NCBI GenBank assembly: GCA_964419935.1
Contig: CAYQQJ010000003.1
Coordinates: forward strand, 1-64,000
Direction of reading: 5' to 3'
DNA from: CAYQQJ01 sp964419935
Lineage (GTDB): Bacteria; Pseudomonadota; Gammaproteobacteria; Pseudomonadales; Cellvibrionaceae
DNA: 64,000 nt
The notes under the pieces were generated by a model. The model had not been told where the DNA came from. It did no database searches and saw nothing but the letters and a program-made list of their open reading frames with translations. Shown one piece after another: positions 26,471 to 35,047 of the stretch (its first letter is position 1; every line of letters starts with the position of its first letter). Both the position numbers and the translations under genes were made by a program.

Positions 26471-26483
26471 GAAGAACAAACTC

Positions 26484-26837
26484 TTAACCGAGTTTTTCTT
26501 TGATACGTGCCGCACGACCAGTGAGGTCACGCAGGTAGTAGAGTTTGGCTTGACGCACATCGCCGCGACGCTTCACTGCAATGCTGTCCACCTGACGGCT
26601 GTGCAGCTGAAAGGTACGCTCTACGCCTACACCGTGGGAGATTTTACGCACAGTGAACGCCGAGTTGATACCACGGTTGCGCTTGCCGATGACGATCCCT
26701 TCGAAAGCCTGCAGGCGCTCGCGGCTACCTTCAGTCACTTTAACCTGCACAACGACAGTGTCGCCGGGGCTGAAATGCGGAACGTCCTGTTTGAGTTGCT
26801 CGTTTTCCAACTCTTGGATAATTTTGTTAGAACTCAT
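26484..26837 (-). CDS. rplS: 50S ribosomal protein L19
   Basis: L19 sits at the 30S-50S interface. The 117-residue product shows family features: PHFSPGDTVVVQVKVTEGSRERLQAFEGIVIGKRNRG and FTVRKISHGVGVERTFQLHSR, with a basic C-terminus. The start is ATG at 26835-26837. It is the last gene of the rpsP-rimM-trmD-rplS operon and is followed by a clear terminator. Confidence 0.97.
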   Translation of the reverse strand: MSSNKIIQELENEQLKQDVPHFSPGDTVVVQVKVTEGSRERLQAFEGIVIGKRNRGINSAFTVRKISHGVGVERTFQLHSRQVDSIAVKRRGDVRQAKLYYLRDLTGRAARIKEKLG

Positions 26838-26874
26838 GTTTGCTCCAAACTTCGCAGTGTAGCCTCTCGGCTAG

Positions 26875-27621
26875 TTAATCTTCGTCAAGCTCACGCCGGT
26901 ACTCGGCCAAAAGCTCGAGCTGCGCTTTGTTCAACTGAACCTTTGCCAACAAGTCCGGACGTCTCTCCCAGGTTCGACCAAGGGATTGTTTAATACGCCA
27001 GGACTCAATCTTCTTATGATTACCCGATAACAGCACACCCGGTACTTCCATGTCGCCGTATGTTTCCGGCCGCGTGTAATGCGGGCAATCCAGCAGGCCA
27101 TTCACAAATGAATCCTGCTCTGCTGACTGTGCATCTCCCAGGGCGCCCGGCACCAAACGCGTCAACGCGTCAATCAGCACCATCGCGGGCAACTCGCCGC
27201 CACTGAGCACATAATCACCAATTGACCACTCTTCATCCACTACCGCCTGAATGAAGCGCTCATCAATACCTTCATACCGCCCGGCAACCAGCACCAAATT
27301 GCCCATCTTGCCGAGCTCAACAACACCGGACTGCTCCAGCCGACGACCCTGAGGCGACAGGTAAATCACCTTGGCATCCTCATCGCCGAGCCAGCATTTG
27401 GCGGCATCGACGGCCTTGGTCAAGGGCTCTATCGCCATCACCATGCCGGGGCCGCCGCCGTATGGGCGATGGTCCACGGTTTGGTGGCGATCTTCGGTAA
27501 ATTCTCGCGGATTGATGCAGCGCAACTGCACCAATCCTGTATCCATTGCTCTGCGTGTGATGCCGTATTCGGAAATTGCGTCAAACATTTCCGGAAAGAG
27601 CGTCACAACGGCAATCTTCAT
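26875..27621 (-). CDS. trmD: tRNA (guanine-N1)-methyltransferase
   Basis: TrmD makes m1G37 in tRNAs with a G36-containing anticodon, preventing frameshifts. This is the SPOUT-class trefoil-knot enzyme: MKIAVVTLFPEMFDAISEYGI at the start, DHRPYGGGPGMVM, LVAGRYEGIDERFI and SIGDYVLSGGELPAMVLIDAL. ATG 27621 is the family start. A GTG five codons earlier is in frame but less likely. The product is 248 residues. It lies between rimM and rplS. Confidence 0.96.
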   Translation of the reverse strand: MKIAVVTLFPEMFDAISEYGITRRAMDTGLVQLRCINPREFTEDRHQTVDHRPYGGGPGMVMAIEPLTKAVDAAKCWLGDEDAKVIYLSPQGRRLEQSGVVELGKMGNLVLVAGRYEGIDERFIQAVVDEEWSIGDYVLSGGELPAMVLIDALTRLVPGALGDAQSAEQDSFVNGLLDCPHYTRPETYGDMEVPGVLLSGNHKKIESWRIKQSLGRTWERRPDLLAKVQLNKAQLELLAEYRRELDED

Positions 27622-27679
27622 AGCGCTCTCTTTCACTTTGCAGGCTTAGCTTATGCAATTTTGCCGCGCTGGCATGAGA

Positions 27680-28231
27680 TCAGAAATCCGGATCCCACTT
27701 CACAACAATCATTCCCTGCTCGATATCCACCGTCTGCACCACCTGATCCGGCAAGTAAGGCACCAGGCGCTCACGATCATCGATACTCGTAGCATCTGCC
27801 TTGATCACCAGCACGTCATTCGCGCCGGTCTCAAGCAAATTCGCCACACAACCCAAACGGTGTTCGCCGCCATCGTAATGGCTGATGACAGCCAGACCAA
27901 TCAACTGGTCCCAGTAATATTCACCCTGCTCCAGGTCCGGCAGCTGATCGCGCTCTATCGCAATTTGCACGCCACGCAGCTCAGTGGCTGCATCGCGATC
28001 GTCCACGCCCACGATATGAGCGACGATGCCTTGCGGTCTGTGCTGACTTTCGTCCACTTCGACCGCTTTGACTCCGTAGCGGGTTTTCAGCCACCACGGA
28101 GAATAATCCAGGATATTGGAATCAGGGTCGGTGGAAGATTTAACTTTCACCCAACCTTTTATACCAAAAACACCAGCAATCTCGCCCACGGTTACCAAAT
28201 TCGACCGTTTCTTGCTTTCAATATCGGCCAT
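27680..28231 (-). CDS. rimM: 16S rRNA processing protein RimM
   Basis: RimM binds S19 and helps 30S head maturation. The product is 183 residues: an N-terminal RimM beta-barrel (VTVGEIAGVFGIKGWVKVKSSTD, from about residue 14) and a C-terminal PRC-like barrel (EYYWDQLIGLAVI...LLETGANDVLVI...LVPYLPDQVVQTVD). The frame is open to 28336, but this extension overlaps rpsP out of frame. ATG 28231 is preferred and follows the rpsP stop by 34 bp. Confidence 0.95.
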   Translation of the reverse strand: MADIESKKRSNLVTVGEIAGVFGIKGWVKVKSSTDPDSNILDYSPWWLKTRYGVKAVEVDESQHRPQGIVAHIVGVDDRDAATELRGVQIAIERDQLPDLEQGEYYWDQLIGLAVISHYDGGEHRLGCVANLLETGANDVLVIKADATSIDDRERLVPYLPDQVVQTVDIEQGMIVVKWDPDF

Positions 28232-28265
28232 TGCTGGAGCTCTAGTACTATTCGTCAACCGCTGA

Positions 28266-28526
28266 TTAAGCAGCTGTGGTCGCAGCAGCCTTGGCTTCTT
28301 TAACCAGCTTGCTGACGCGCTCGGAACACTGGGCACCCTGGCTCAACCAGTACTGCAGACGCTCGGAATCCAGACGCAGACGTTCTTCCTGTCCACGGGC
28401 GATGGGGTTGAAGAAACCCAGGCGCTCAATGAAGCGGCCGTCGCGGGATTTGCGGCTATCGGTTACGGTCAAGTGATAAAATGGGCGCTTCTTGGAGCCA
28501 CCACGTGCCAAACGAATGCTTACCAT
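28266..28526 (-). CDS. rpsP: 30S ribosomal protein S16
   Basis: S16 assists early 30S assembly. The 86-residue product begins MVSIRLARGGSKKRPFYHLTVTDSRKSRDGRFIERLGFFNP, the unmistakable family N-terminus, and ends with an alanine-rich tail. It is the first gene of the rpsP-rimM-trmD-rplS operon. The 290-bp gap upstream to ffh should contain its promoter. Confidence 0.97.
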   Translation of the reverse strand: MVSIRLARGGSKKRPFYHLTVTDSRKSRDGRFIERLGFFNPIARGQEERLRLDSERLQYWLSQGAQCSERVSKLVKEAKAAATTAA

Positions 28527-28816
28527 CTATGTTTATCCTGTTGTTGACGTGCAACTGTTGACTTGCAACATGATTAATCCGGTTGCAGCGCAATTGTGCA
28601 ACACCTTGTAAAACCTTTGAGCGACCAATTCAAGCCACTCTGAATACAAGCAGCCTCAGGCCAAGACCAACGGTCTGCGAAAGGCGGCGTATTTTAATGA
28701 AAAGAACGGGCAATGTATAGTCTTAAGTCAGCCGGATTTGCCAGCAACGGCAAATTCCGCTACCGACCCGGTTAAATTGTTGCCTTAACCACTTGGCTCC
28801 TGCCGAAAACGACCCC

Positions 28817-30199
28817 TTAGCGACCACCAAACCCCGGCGGTAATCCACCGCCGCCACCAGGCAACATGCCGCCCATGCCACGCATCATCTTGGTCATGCC
28901 GCCGCCCTTGAACTTCTTCATCATTTTGCTCATCTGTTTGTGCTGCTTGAGCAAACGGTTGAGATCCTGGATTTCAGTGCCTGAACCCTGGATAACCCGA
29001 CGCTTGCGCGACCCGTTGAGCAGATCCGGATTTCGTCGCTCGGCCGGCGTCATCGAATTGATAACAGCTTCCATACGCTTGAACTGACTGGTGATATCGG
29101 CCTGCTCCGCCATCTGCGCCATATTGCCCATGCCGGGGATTTTTTCCAGCATCGAAGTCATGCCACCCATGTTCTGCATCTGCTGCAACTGGTCTCGCAA
29201 GTCCTCCAGATCAAAGCGCTTTCCGGTTTTCACCTTCTGCGCCCACTTATCTGCCTTGGCGCGATCAATCTTCTGCTCAGCCTCTTCGATGAGCGACAGC
29301 AAGTCGCCCATACCCAGAATTCGGGATGCAATCCGATCCGGATGGAAGGGTTCCAATGCGTCGACTTTTTCGCCCACACCGAGGAATTTGATCGGCTTAC
29401 CCGTCACCTGACGCACAGAAAGCGCCGCGCCACCGCGAGAGTCGCCATCCGCCTTGGTCAGGATAACCCCCGTCAGCGGCAGGGCATCATTGAACGCTTT
29501 GGCTGTATTAACCGCGTCCTGACCGATCATGGCGTCGATAACGAACAGGGTCTCGGCGGGATCAATTGCCTGGTGAAGCCCCTGAATCTCGCTCATCAGA
29601 GTCTCATCAACGTGCAGGCGACCCGCAGTATCGACGATGACGACATCCGCGTGGATCTTGCGCGCCTGAGCAATGGCGTTGCGGGCAATATCAACGGGCT
29701 TCTCTTCCGCCGTGGACGGAAAGAAGTTGACATCGATCTCGCTGGCCAGGGTTTCCAGCTGCTTGATGGCTGCCGGGCGATATACGTCGGCGCTGACGAC
29801 CAGCACCTTTTTCTTTTCACGCTCTTTGAGATAACGCGCCAGTTTGGCTACAGATGTTGTTTTACCCGCCCCCTGCAGACCCGCCATCAACACAACAGCT
29901 GGCGGCTTGACTGCGAGATTCAAACGCTCATTGGCTTCACCCATAACCTGGGTCAGTTCACTCTCGACAATTTTGAGGAACTGCTGACCCGGATTCAGTG
30001 CCTGAGACACCTCCTGACCCAGCGCGCGCTTACGCACCTGGTTGACGAATTCCTTCACCACCGGCAGCGCAACGTCGGCCTCCAGTAACGCCTTGCGCAC
30101 CTCGCGCAGAGTGTCCTGGATATTGTCGTGATTGAGCCGCGCCTTGCCAGTAATCTTCTTCAGGGAACTGGCAAAACGTTCGGATAAATTATCAAACAT
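28817..30199 (-). CDS. ffh: Signal recognition particle protein Ffh
   Basis: Ffh with 4.5S RNA targets membrane proteins to FtsY and SecYEG. The product is 460 residues from ATG 30199: an N-terminal helical bundle, the GTPase domain with G1 GLQGAGKTT (107-115), DTAGR and TKADGDSRGG, then a methionine-rich M domain (MQNMGGMTSMLEKIPGMGNMAQM) and a Gly/Met-rich C-terminus. The frame continues to 30349, but the conserved N-terminus MFDNLSERF marks the start. It is divergent from the ypjD-like gene. Confidence 0.97.
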   Translation of the reverse strand: MFDNLSERFASSLKKITGKARLNHDNIQDTLREVRKALLEADVALPVVKEFVNQVRKRALGQEVSQALNPGQQFLKIVESELTQVMGEANERLNLAVKPPAVVLMAGLQGAGKTTSVAKLARYLKEREKKKVLVVSADVYRPAAIKQLETLASEIDVNFFPSTAEEKPVDIARNAIAQARKIHADVVIVDTAGRLHVDETLMSEIQGLHQAIDPAETLFVIDAMIGQDAVNTAKAFNDALPLTGVILTKADGDSRGGAALSVRQVTGKPIKFLGVGEKVDALEPFHPDRIASRILGMGDLLSLIEEAEQKIDRAKADKWAQKVKTGKRFDLEDLRDQLQQMQNMGGMTSMLEKIPGMGNMAQMAEQADITSQFKRMEAVINSMTPAERRNPDLLNGSRKRRVIQGSGTEIQDLNRLLKQHKQMSKMMKKFKGGGMTKMMRGMGGMLPGGGGGLPPGFGGR

Positions 30200-30353
30200 A
30201 GCTATCGGGTCCTGAATGGCGACTTTTTCAGACCGCGCAGTATAAAGGTTGTGCGTTTTAAAAACGATAGCCCAACGCGCGTAGGTGCTTGCGTCTGGCC
30301 AGAGGGCGGGTAAACTAGGGTCTTCGCCTCTCAAATAAGAACGTGTCACATTT

Positions 30354-31139
30354 ATGTTTAGCCTACTTGCCCAGGCACTCTACGCCGTCGGATGGTTGCT
30401 CCTGATCCACTCGGTCCGTAAACGCCTCCCCCTGAAGTCCAACCTGATTCTTGGCCTGGTGGCGACAGCATTGGTATGCCACGGGATAAACGCCTATCAG
30501 CAAATAGTGGTGCAGGAAGGTTATCGATTCGGCTTCTTCAATATGGCGTCGCTGTACTTCTGGGTGATCAATCTTCTCGTCCTTCTGAGCAGCCTCAAAA
30601 AGCCCCTGCACAACATGTTTGTCATTTTGTTGCCTCTCACCGTGGTGGCGCTGTTGTGCAGCCTGCCGCAATCAGACCCGATTACACCCCGCCAGCACAT
30701 TACAATAGGCGTTGCCTCTCATATTCTGCTGTCAGTTCTCGCATACAGCGCACTCACCATGGCAGCGTTTCAGGCAATGATGCTGGCATTCCAGAACCGT
30801 CAGTTACGTCACAAACATCCGACCGGCTGGGTGAGACTGTTGCCCCCGCTGCAGACGATGGAAGCACTGCTGTTTGAGCTCCTCTGGGCCGGCGAAATCT
30901 TGCTGACACTAGCTATAGTTTCCGGCGCCTTGTATATCGATGATCTGTTTGCGCAGCATCTGGCCCACAAAACAGTATTCTCCCTTGTCGCCTGGTGCGT
31001 CTATGCAGTGCTTCTGTGGGGGAGGCACCGCTGGGGCTGGCGGGGCAATTCGGCAGTGCGATGGACCCTCCTTGGCTTTGTTTGCCTGGTCCTTGCGTAC
31101 TTTGGCAGCAAGCTTGTACTCGAATTTTTGTTGGGCTGA
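30354..31139 (+). CDS. Cytochrome c assembly-family membrane protein (YpjD-like)
   Basis: This is a 261-residue polytopic protein with about eight membrane segments, resembling the CcsA/CcmC-type cytochrome c assembly family; the YpjD subgroup is encoded beside ffh in many proteobacteria. Candidate haem-coordinating histidines occur in GVASHILLSVLAYS and AHKTVFSLVAW, but the full WGxxW haem-handling motif is weak here. Its function is therefore uncertain. It is divergent from ffh and followed by a CorC-like gene. Confidence 0.85.
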   Translation: MFSLLAQALYAVGWLLLIHSVRKRLPLKSNLILGLVATALVCHGINAYQQIVVQEGYRFGFFNMASLYFWVINLLVLLSSLKKPLHNMFVILLPLTVVALLCSLPQSDPITPRQHITIGVASHILLSVLAYSALTMAAFQAMMLAFQNRQLRHKHPTGWVRLLPPLQTMEALLFELLWAGEILLTLAIVSGALYIDDLFAQHLAHKTVFSLVAWCVYAVLLWGRHRWGWRGNSAVRWTLLGFVCLVLAYFGSKLVLEFLLG

Positions 31140-31245
31140 TCAAATCTTGGACGTCATTCACCCGAAGTCTGTTCAGGCTCGCCTTGCACCACCCCAAAAA
31201 CTCGGTCAAGATGTTCGGCCCTAGACAAAAAGAGGTTTTTGCCCA

Positions 31246-32517
31246 TTGGACGGCGTATCACTGAACCTGCTCATCGGCATCCTGATCGGGCTCTTAATAC
31301 TGTCAGCATTCTTTTCGAGCTCGGAAACCAGCATGATGTCACTCAATCGCTACAGATTGAGGCATCTGGTGAAAAAACAGCACAAAGGTGCCGTCCGAGC
31401 CTCGGAACTCCTGAGTCGCCCCGATCGCTTGATTGGCGTCATCCTGATTGGCAACAATCTGGTTAATATTTCCGCCACCATCGTCGCCGGCGCAATCACT
31501 ACCCGCTTATTTGGCGAATGGGCGACCATGGTCGTCCTGCCCTTTGTACTCACCATTGTGGTACTGATCTTTGGAGAAGTTACACCCAAATCAGTCGCAG
31601 CAGTTTATCCGGAACGCATCGCGTTTTTTGCGTCGCTCGTACTGAAACCAATGCTAAGGGTGCTTTACCCCGTAGTCTGGATGGTAAATCAGATCTCCAA
31701 TGGTATTGCGCGCCTGTTCGGGCTAAATCTAGCCAAAACCAACATGACGGATCACCTCCACCCGGAAGAGCTGCGCACTGTTGTGGACGAAGCCGGAGAC
31801 CTCATCCCTGACCAGCACCAGGGCATGCTTCTCAATGTGCTGGACCTGGAAAAAGCCACAGTGGAAGACATCATGGTGCCGCGCAACGAGGTCATCGGCA
31901 TCGACCTCGAAGACGACATCCCGGATATTCTTGAGCTGATTCGCACCACAGAATACACCCGCCTGCCGGTTTATGAAGGTGATATCAACAAGGTGATTGG
32001 TGTGCTGCACCTGCGTCACGCCGCGCGCTTCATTCGCGGCGACGACGCCGCAATAACCCACGAGGCAATTCGCCAGCATACAACGCCGCCCTACTTCGTA
32101 CCCGAATCCACGCCGTTACACACTCAGCTCATGAACTTCCAGAAGGACAAACACCGCTACGCGCTGGTCGTGGACGAATATGGCGATGTGCAGGGAGTTG
32201 CGACACTAGTGGATCTACTTGAGGAAATCGTCGGGGAATTCACTACTGATACCGCCGAGGATATTGCTCAGGATATTGTGGAGCTACCAGATGATTGGTA
32301 TCTGGTCGATGCGTCGCTGTCAGTCCGGGAGGTTAATCGCCACCTGGGTTGGCACCTGCGTACAGACGGACCCAAAACGCTCAACGGCATTATTGTTGAA
32401 TACCTCGAAAGCATCCCTGACGCCGTGGTCAGTTTCGAGATCGATAATTACCGCTTTGAAGTCACTGAAATTTGCGATACCCGCATCATCAAGGCGCGGG
32501 TATTGAAAAAGCGTTAA
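31246..32517 (+). CDS. HlyC/CorC family transporter-like protein
   Basis: This 423-residue protein has the DUF21/CNNM membrane domain (about 1-180), a CBS pair (about 195-310; VEDIMVPRNEVIGIDL and YFVPESTPL) and a C-terminal CorC_HlyC domain (about 330-415). The family is linked to Mg/Co efflux and divalent cation resistance. The start is probably TTG 31246, with AGAGG ten bases upstream. The stop overlaps the convergent Nudix gene by 4 bp. It is next to the YpjD-like gene, a pairing common in gammaproteobacteria. Confidence 0.9.
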   Translation: MDGVSLNLLIGILIGLLILSAFFSSSETSMMSLNRYRLRHLVKKQHKGAVRASELLSRPDRLIGVILIGNNLVNISATIVAGAITTRLFGEWATMVVLPFVLTIVVLIFGEVTPKSVAAVYPERIAFFASLVLKPMLRVLYPVVWMVNQISNGIARLFGLNLAKTNMTDHLHPEELRTVVDEAGDLIPDQHQGMLLNVLDLEKATVEDIMVPRNEVIGIDLEDDIPDILELIRTTEYTRLPVYEGDINKVIGVLHLRHAARFIRGDDAAITHEAIRQHTTPPYFVPESTPLHTQLMNFQKDKHRYALVVDEYGDVQGVATLVDLLEEIVGEFTTDTAEDIAQDIVELPDDWYLVDASLSVREVNRHLGWHLRTDGPKTLNGIIVEYLESIPDAVVSFEIDNYRFEVTEICDTRIIKARVLKKR

Positions 32518-33089
32518 GACGGTGTATAGATGCGGCTGGGAGCCTGGTGTTCCCGGTCGATCCCGGCGCCCCAGAAGCGGTTGGCAAACTCCACCAGCAC
32601 GCGCGCAGTGAACCCCCAAATCGTATAGCCAAGGTAGTTATAAACGGGCGCCCAATGCACACCGGTAGAGAACTCAAACAGGTCTGTGCGTTCGCGCTGA
32701 TCCTCCAGTAAAAACCGGGTCGGCAGCCAAAAAAACGACTCCAGCTCCTCCTGATTTGCACTAAGGCCTATTTCCTCAACGCTTTCCTTTATCCTTGCAA
32801 CATAAGGCGTTACGCGAATACCGCGGCCGGTATAGCTGGTCGATAAGCGGCCGACGATATCAAGCAAATCCGGGTCGAGCCCCACCTCCTCCTGGGTTTC
32901 CCGAATCGCTGTATATTCCAGATCCAGGTCCTCCGGCTCACGCATTCCACCGGGAAAAGCCACTTCACCTGCGTGCAGGCTCAGGTGAGGCGCCCGCTGC
33001 GTCAACAGTATCCGCTCCCGGTCACCACTGCCCGCCAACACCACCAATACCGCAGCGTCCGTTGCCCGCTTCACATATTCAGCCGCCAT
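32514..33089 (-). CDS. Nudix hydrolase, CoA pyrophosphatase-like
   Basis: This is a 191-residue Nudix protein. The Nudix box GX5EX7REUXEEXGU is complete at 48-70 (GGMREPEDLDLEYTAIRETQEEVG), with the preceding LLTQRAPHLSLHAGEVAFPGG that marks the CoA pyrophosphatase (NudL/YeaB) subgroup. It is expected to cleave CoA or related dinucleotides. The start is ATG at 33089. Confidence 0.88.
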   Translation of the reverse strand: MAAEYVKRATDAAVLVVLAGSGDRERILLTQRAPHLSLHAGEVAFPGGMREPEDLDLEYTAIRETQEEVGLDPDLLDIVGRLSTSYTGRGIRVTPYVARIKESVEEIGLSANQEELESFFWLPTRFLLEDQRERTDLFEFSTGVHWAPVYNYLGYTIWGFTARVLVEFANRFWGAGIDREHQAPSRIYTPS

Positions 33090-33211
33090 CTCAGAAACTC
33101 CACACCATTATCACCACCGATTCTAACTCACATGGAATCTCTTAGCCGTTGAACAGTCCCAACTATGGAGAACGAAAATCGTACAGGCACGCATTGTTGG
33201 TGATGGTGATC

Positions 33212-33568
33212 ATGGAGACACACAATGAGCCCCAGGTGAGCGGCGTCAGTTTTGACCAGCTGCTTCAACTGAATCACGACGAACTCGAGGCATTTCGCCA
33301 GCGCGAGGTAGATCGCCTGATAAACCACGCACCTCCTCACCTGCACAGGCGGCTGCGCGGCCTGCAATTTCAGGTTGATGCCCGCCGCAGAATACATACC
33401 TCGCCCCTGGGAGCTTGCATCTCCATTTCGCAAATGATGCAGGAATCGCTGGCTGAACTGCATCGGGCGCTCTCGGGCGACACTCCCGACACTGAGGAAA
33501 AATCCGCAGATATTATTGCACTTGACCCTTTCACGCTCCGATATCCTCCGGATCAATCAAACCAATAA
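33212..33568 (+). CDS. DUF3135 family protein
   Basis: This short soluble protein matches the DUF3135 pattern: FDQLLQLNHDELEAFRQREVDRLINHAP, HRRLRGLQFQVDARRR and ACISISQMMQESLAEL. I start it at ATG 33212, giving 118 residues; ATG 33203 or an upstream TTG at 33149 are alternatives. Function is unknown. Its 3' end overlaps the convergent YqfO-like gene by 38 bp. Confidence 0.8.
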   Translation: METHNEPQVSGVSFDQLLQLNHDELEAFRQREVDRLINHAPPHLHRRLRGLQFQVDARRRIHTSPLGACISISQMMQESLAELHRALSGDTPDTEEKSADIIALDPFTLRYPPDQSNQ

Positions 33569-33857
33569 TGTCAAACGCCGGCTCTTCATAAGGATGCGCG
33601 AGCCGCAAGGCAGCAATTACCGCGCGGATATGCTCGTTCGTACACAGCGTCTCCACCCGGTACTCTTCAACCTCCTCCAATTGCCCCTGCTCTCCCACGT
33701 GGGGGTCAGAGCCCTCCAGGGGACGAAACTGCCCCAGTCCCGGCGTCTGCCAGGCGCAGCGATCGTAATTGCCGAGAGTTCCGGCACCGGCGTCGAACAC
33801 TGCGGTCTTGACGGTTTCCAAATGGGTCTTTGGTACGAAGAAACACAATTTGAACAT
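33531..33857 (-). CDS. YqfO/NIF3-like domain protein
   Basis: This 108-residue protein matches the stand-alone CutA/NIF3-insert-like domain family found in Pseudomonas: MFKLCFFVPKTHLETVKTAVFDAGAGTLGNYDRCAWQT, GQFRPLEGS and HPYEEPAFDI. The biochemical role is unknown. The fold is that of a small PII/CutA-like trimer, so a regulatory role is possible (inference). The start is ATG at 33857. It is convergent with the DUF3135 gene. Confidence 0.85.
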   Translation of the reverse strand: MFKLCFFVPKTHLETVKTAVFDAGAGTLGNYDRCAWQTPGLGQFRPLEGSDPHVGEQGQLEEVEEYRVETLCTNEHIRAVIAALRLAHPYEEPAFDIIGLIDPEDIGA

Positions 33858-33972
33858 TATCGGTTCGCTCCCGGTCTACTCATTAATGCGGGCATCCACA
33901 CCAGCGAATTGCGCGCGTTTACGTTAGAATGGCATCCATTCCACTTTTGCACATTAACTGTATCTGTATCCT

Positions 33973-34809
33973 ATGCGCCTATTTGTCGACAACCTGATCA
34001 ATATCGATTTCAGCTATCTGCACCCCAAACGGGGCCTGGTGGGGGAAACCTGGATGGCCCATGTGGAGCTTCTTGGCGATCTTGACGAGCAGGGCATGAT
34101 CTGCGACTTCGGGATTGTCAAACGCACACTGCGCGAGTGGCTTGATGAAGAACTGGACCACCGCCTGCTGGTACCCACTGCAGCCGACAATTTGACCCTT
34201 ACCAACACGGATGGTGCAATCAGCTTGTCATGGGCTTTCGACAAGCACAACCTGAACTGCCGCTCTCCCGAGTCCGCCTTTGCACTGGTTACAACAGACA
34301 CCATCACTCCCGGCAACGTTGCCAAATGGTGCATAAAACAGCTGCAATCCGTATTCCCGGACAGCATCCAGCAGATATCCCTTTACTTCAGTACCGAATC
34401 CATCAGTGGCCCCTACTACCATTACAGTCATGGCCTCAAAAAACACGACGGCAACTGCCAGCGCATCGCCCACGGCCACCGGTCAGCCATAAAGATCTGG
34501 CGCAACGGCCAGTTGTGTAATGAGACCATGACCCGGTGGGCCAACCGGTTCGCCGACATTTACATAGGCACCCGTGAAGATATTGTCAGTAATGCCGAGA
34601 GCGCACAGTGTCAGTTCGCCTACCAGGCAAGGCAGGGAGAGTTTGAGTTGACGCTTCCTCGGGAACGCTGTTATCTGATGGATACGGATACTACGATCGA
34701 GCTAATCGCTCAGCATATTGCGACAGAACTACACCGTGAGAATCCGCGGGATGAATATGTGGTTAAAGCGTTCGAAGGGATAGGCAAAGGGGCAATTGCA
34801 GATAGCTAG
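33973..34809 (+). CDS. Tandem 6-pyruvoyl-tetrahydropterin synthase-like (QueD-like) protein
   Basis: This is a 278-residue protein of the PTPS/QueD superfamily, twice the usual ~120-residue length. Copy 1 (about 1-95) holds the DFGIVKRTLREWLDEELDHRLL segment (45-66), with the catalytic D62/H63 pair but only a degenerate zinc site. Copy 2 (about 100-278) holds H153, C162 and the HGH motif (167-169) that bind zinc and supply the catalytic Cys, but no DFG/LDH segment. Together the halves would rebuild one QueD-type active site. 6-carboxy-tetrahydropterin synthesis (preQ0/queuosine) is the likely reaction. The start is ATG at 33973. Confidence 0.82.
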   Translation: MRLFVDNLINIDFSYLHPKRGLVGETWMAHVELLGDLDEQGMICDFGIVKRTLREWLDEELDHRLLVPTAADNLTLTNTDGAISLSWAFDKHNLNCRSPESAFALVTTDTITPGNVAKWCIKQLQSVFPDSIQQISLYFSTESISGPYYHYSHGLKKHDGNCQRIAHGHRSAIKIWRNGQLCNETMTRWANRFADIYIGTREDIVSNAESAQCQFAYQARQGEFELTLPRERCYLMDTDTTIELIAQHIATELHRENPRDEYVVKAFEGIGKGAIADS

Positions 34810-34839
34810 CCATACAAAGAAAAGCTAGCTTGTTGAATG

Positions 34840-34865
34840 GTAACCCTTTAATCACAAAGGGTTAC
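34840..34865. terminator. Perfect 10-bp hairpin 3' of tRNA-Ser
   Basis: GTAACCCTTT (34840-34849) pairs perfectly with AAAGGGTTAC (34856-34865) around a 6-base loop. It begins six bases beyond the tRNA-Ser CCA end. It lacks a long T-run, so it is either a weak terminator or a processing structure. It could also serve the convergent QueD-like gene. Confidence 0.45.
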
Positions 34866-34871
34866 AGAATA

Positions 34872-34959
34872 TGGCGGTGAGGGAGGGATTCGAACCCTCG
34901 AAGCCTTGCGACTTACACACTTTCCAGGCGTGCTCCTTCGACCACTCGGACACCTCACC
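34872..34959 (-). tRNA. tRNA-Ser (GGA anticodon)
   Basis: The 88-nt class II tRNA reads GGTGAGGTG at the 5' end and CCTCACCGCCA at the 3' end on the minus strand, with encoded CCA. The anticodon loop CTGGAAA gives GGA, serine. A variable arm (GTAAGTCGCAAGGC region) and the TTCGAATCC T-loop are present. The acceptor stem GGTGAGG/CCTCACC pairs fully. Its 5' end and upstream DNA are duplicated at 35109-35210. Confidence 0.95.
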
Positions 34960-35047
34960 AATAACTTAACTTTGTACTTCAATTCAAGGACCAGCTCGTA
35001 GCGAACCGTACCTCGTGGTCGAAGTGAACTTCGACATTGATTCGCCA
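34946..35047. repeat. 102-bp direct repeat, copy 1 (tRNA-Ser 5' end and upstream)
   Basis: This is identical, as far as read, to 35109-35210 with an offset of 163 bp. It includes the first 14 bases of tRNA-Ser and the 88 bases upstream of it (minus-strand sense), so the duplicated part should contain the tRNA promoter. Confidence 0.85.

Larger units (their letters stand above)
26001..26483. other. dsbC-rplS gap without xerD
   Basis: No coding sequence is recognised in 483 bp. It holds repeat element copy 2 and the rplS terminator (both listed). xerD, expected just upstream of dsbC from the relatives' gene order, is absent. Confidence 0.5.
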
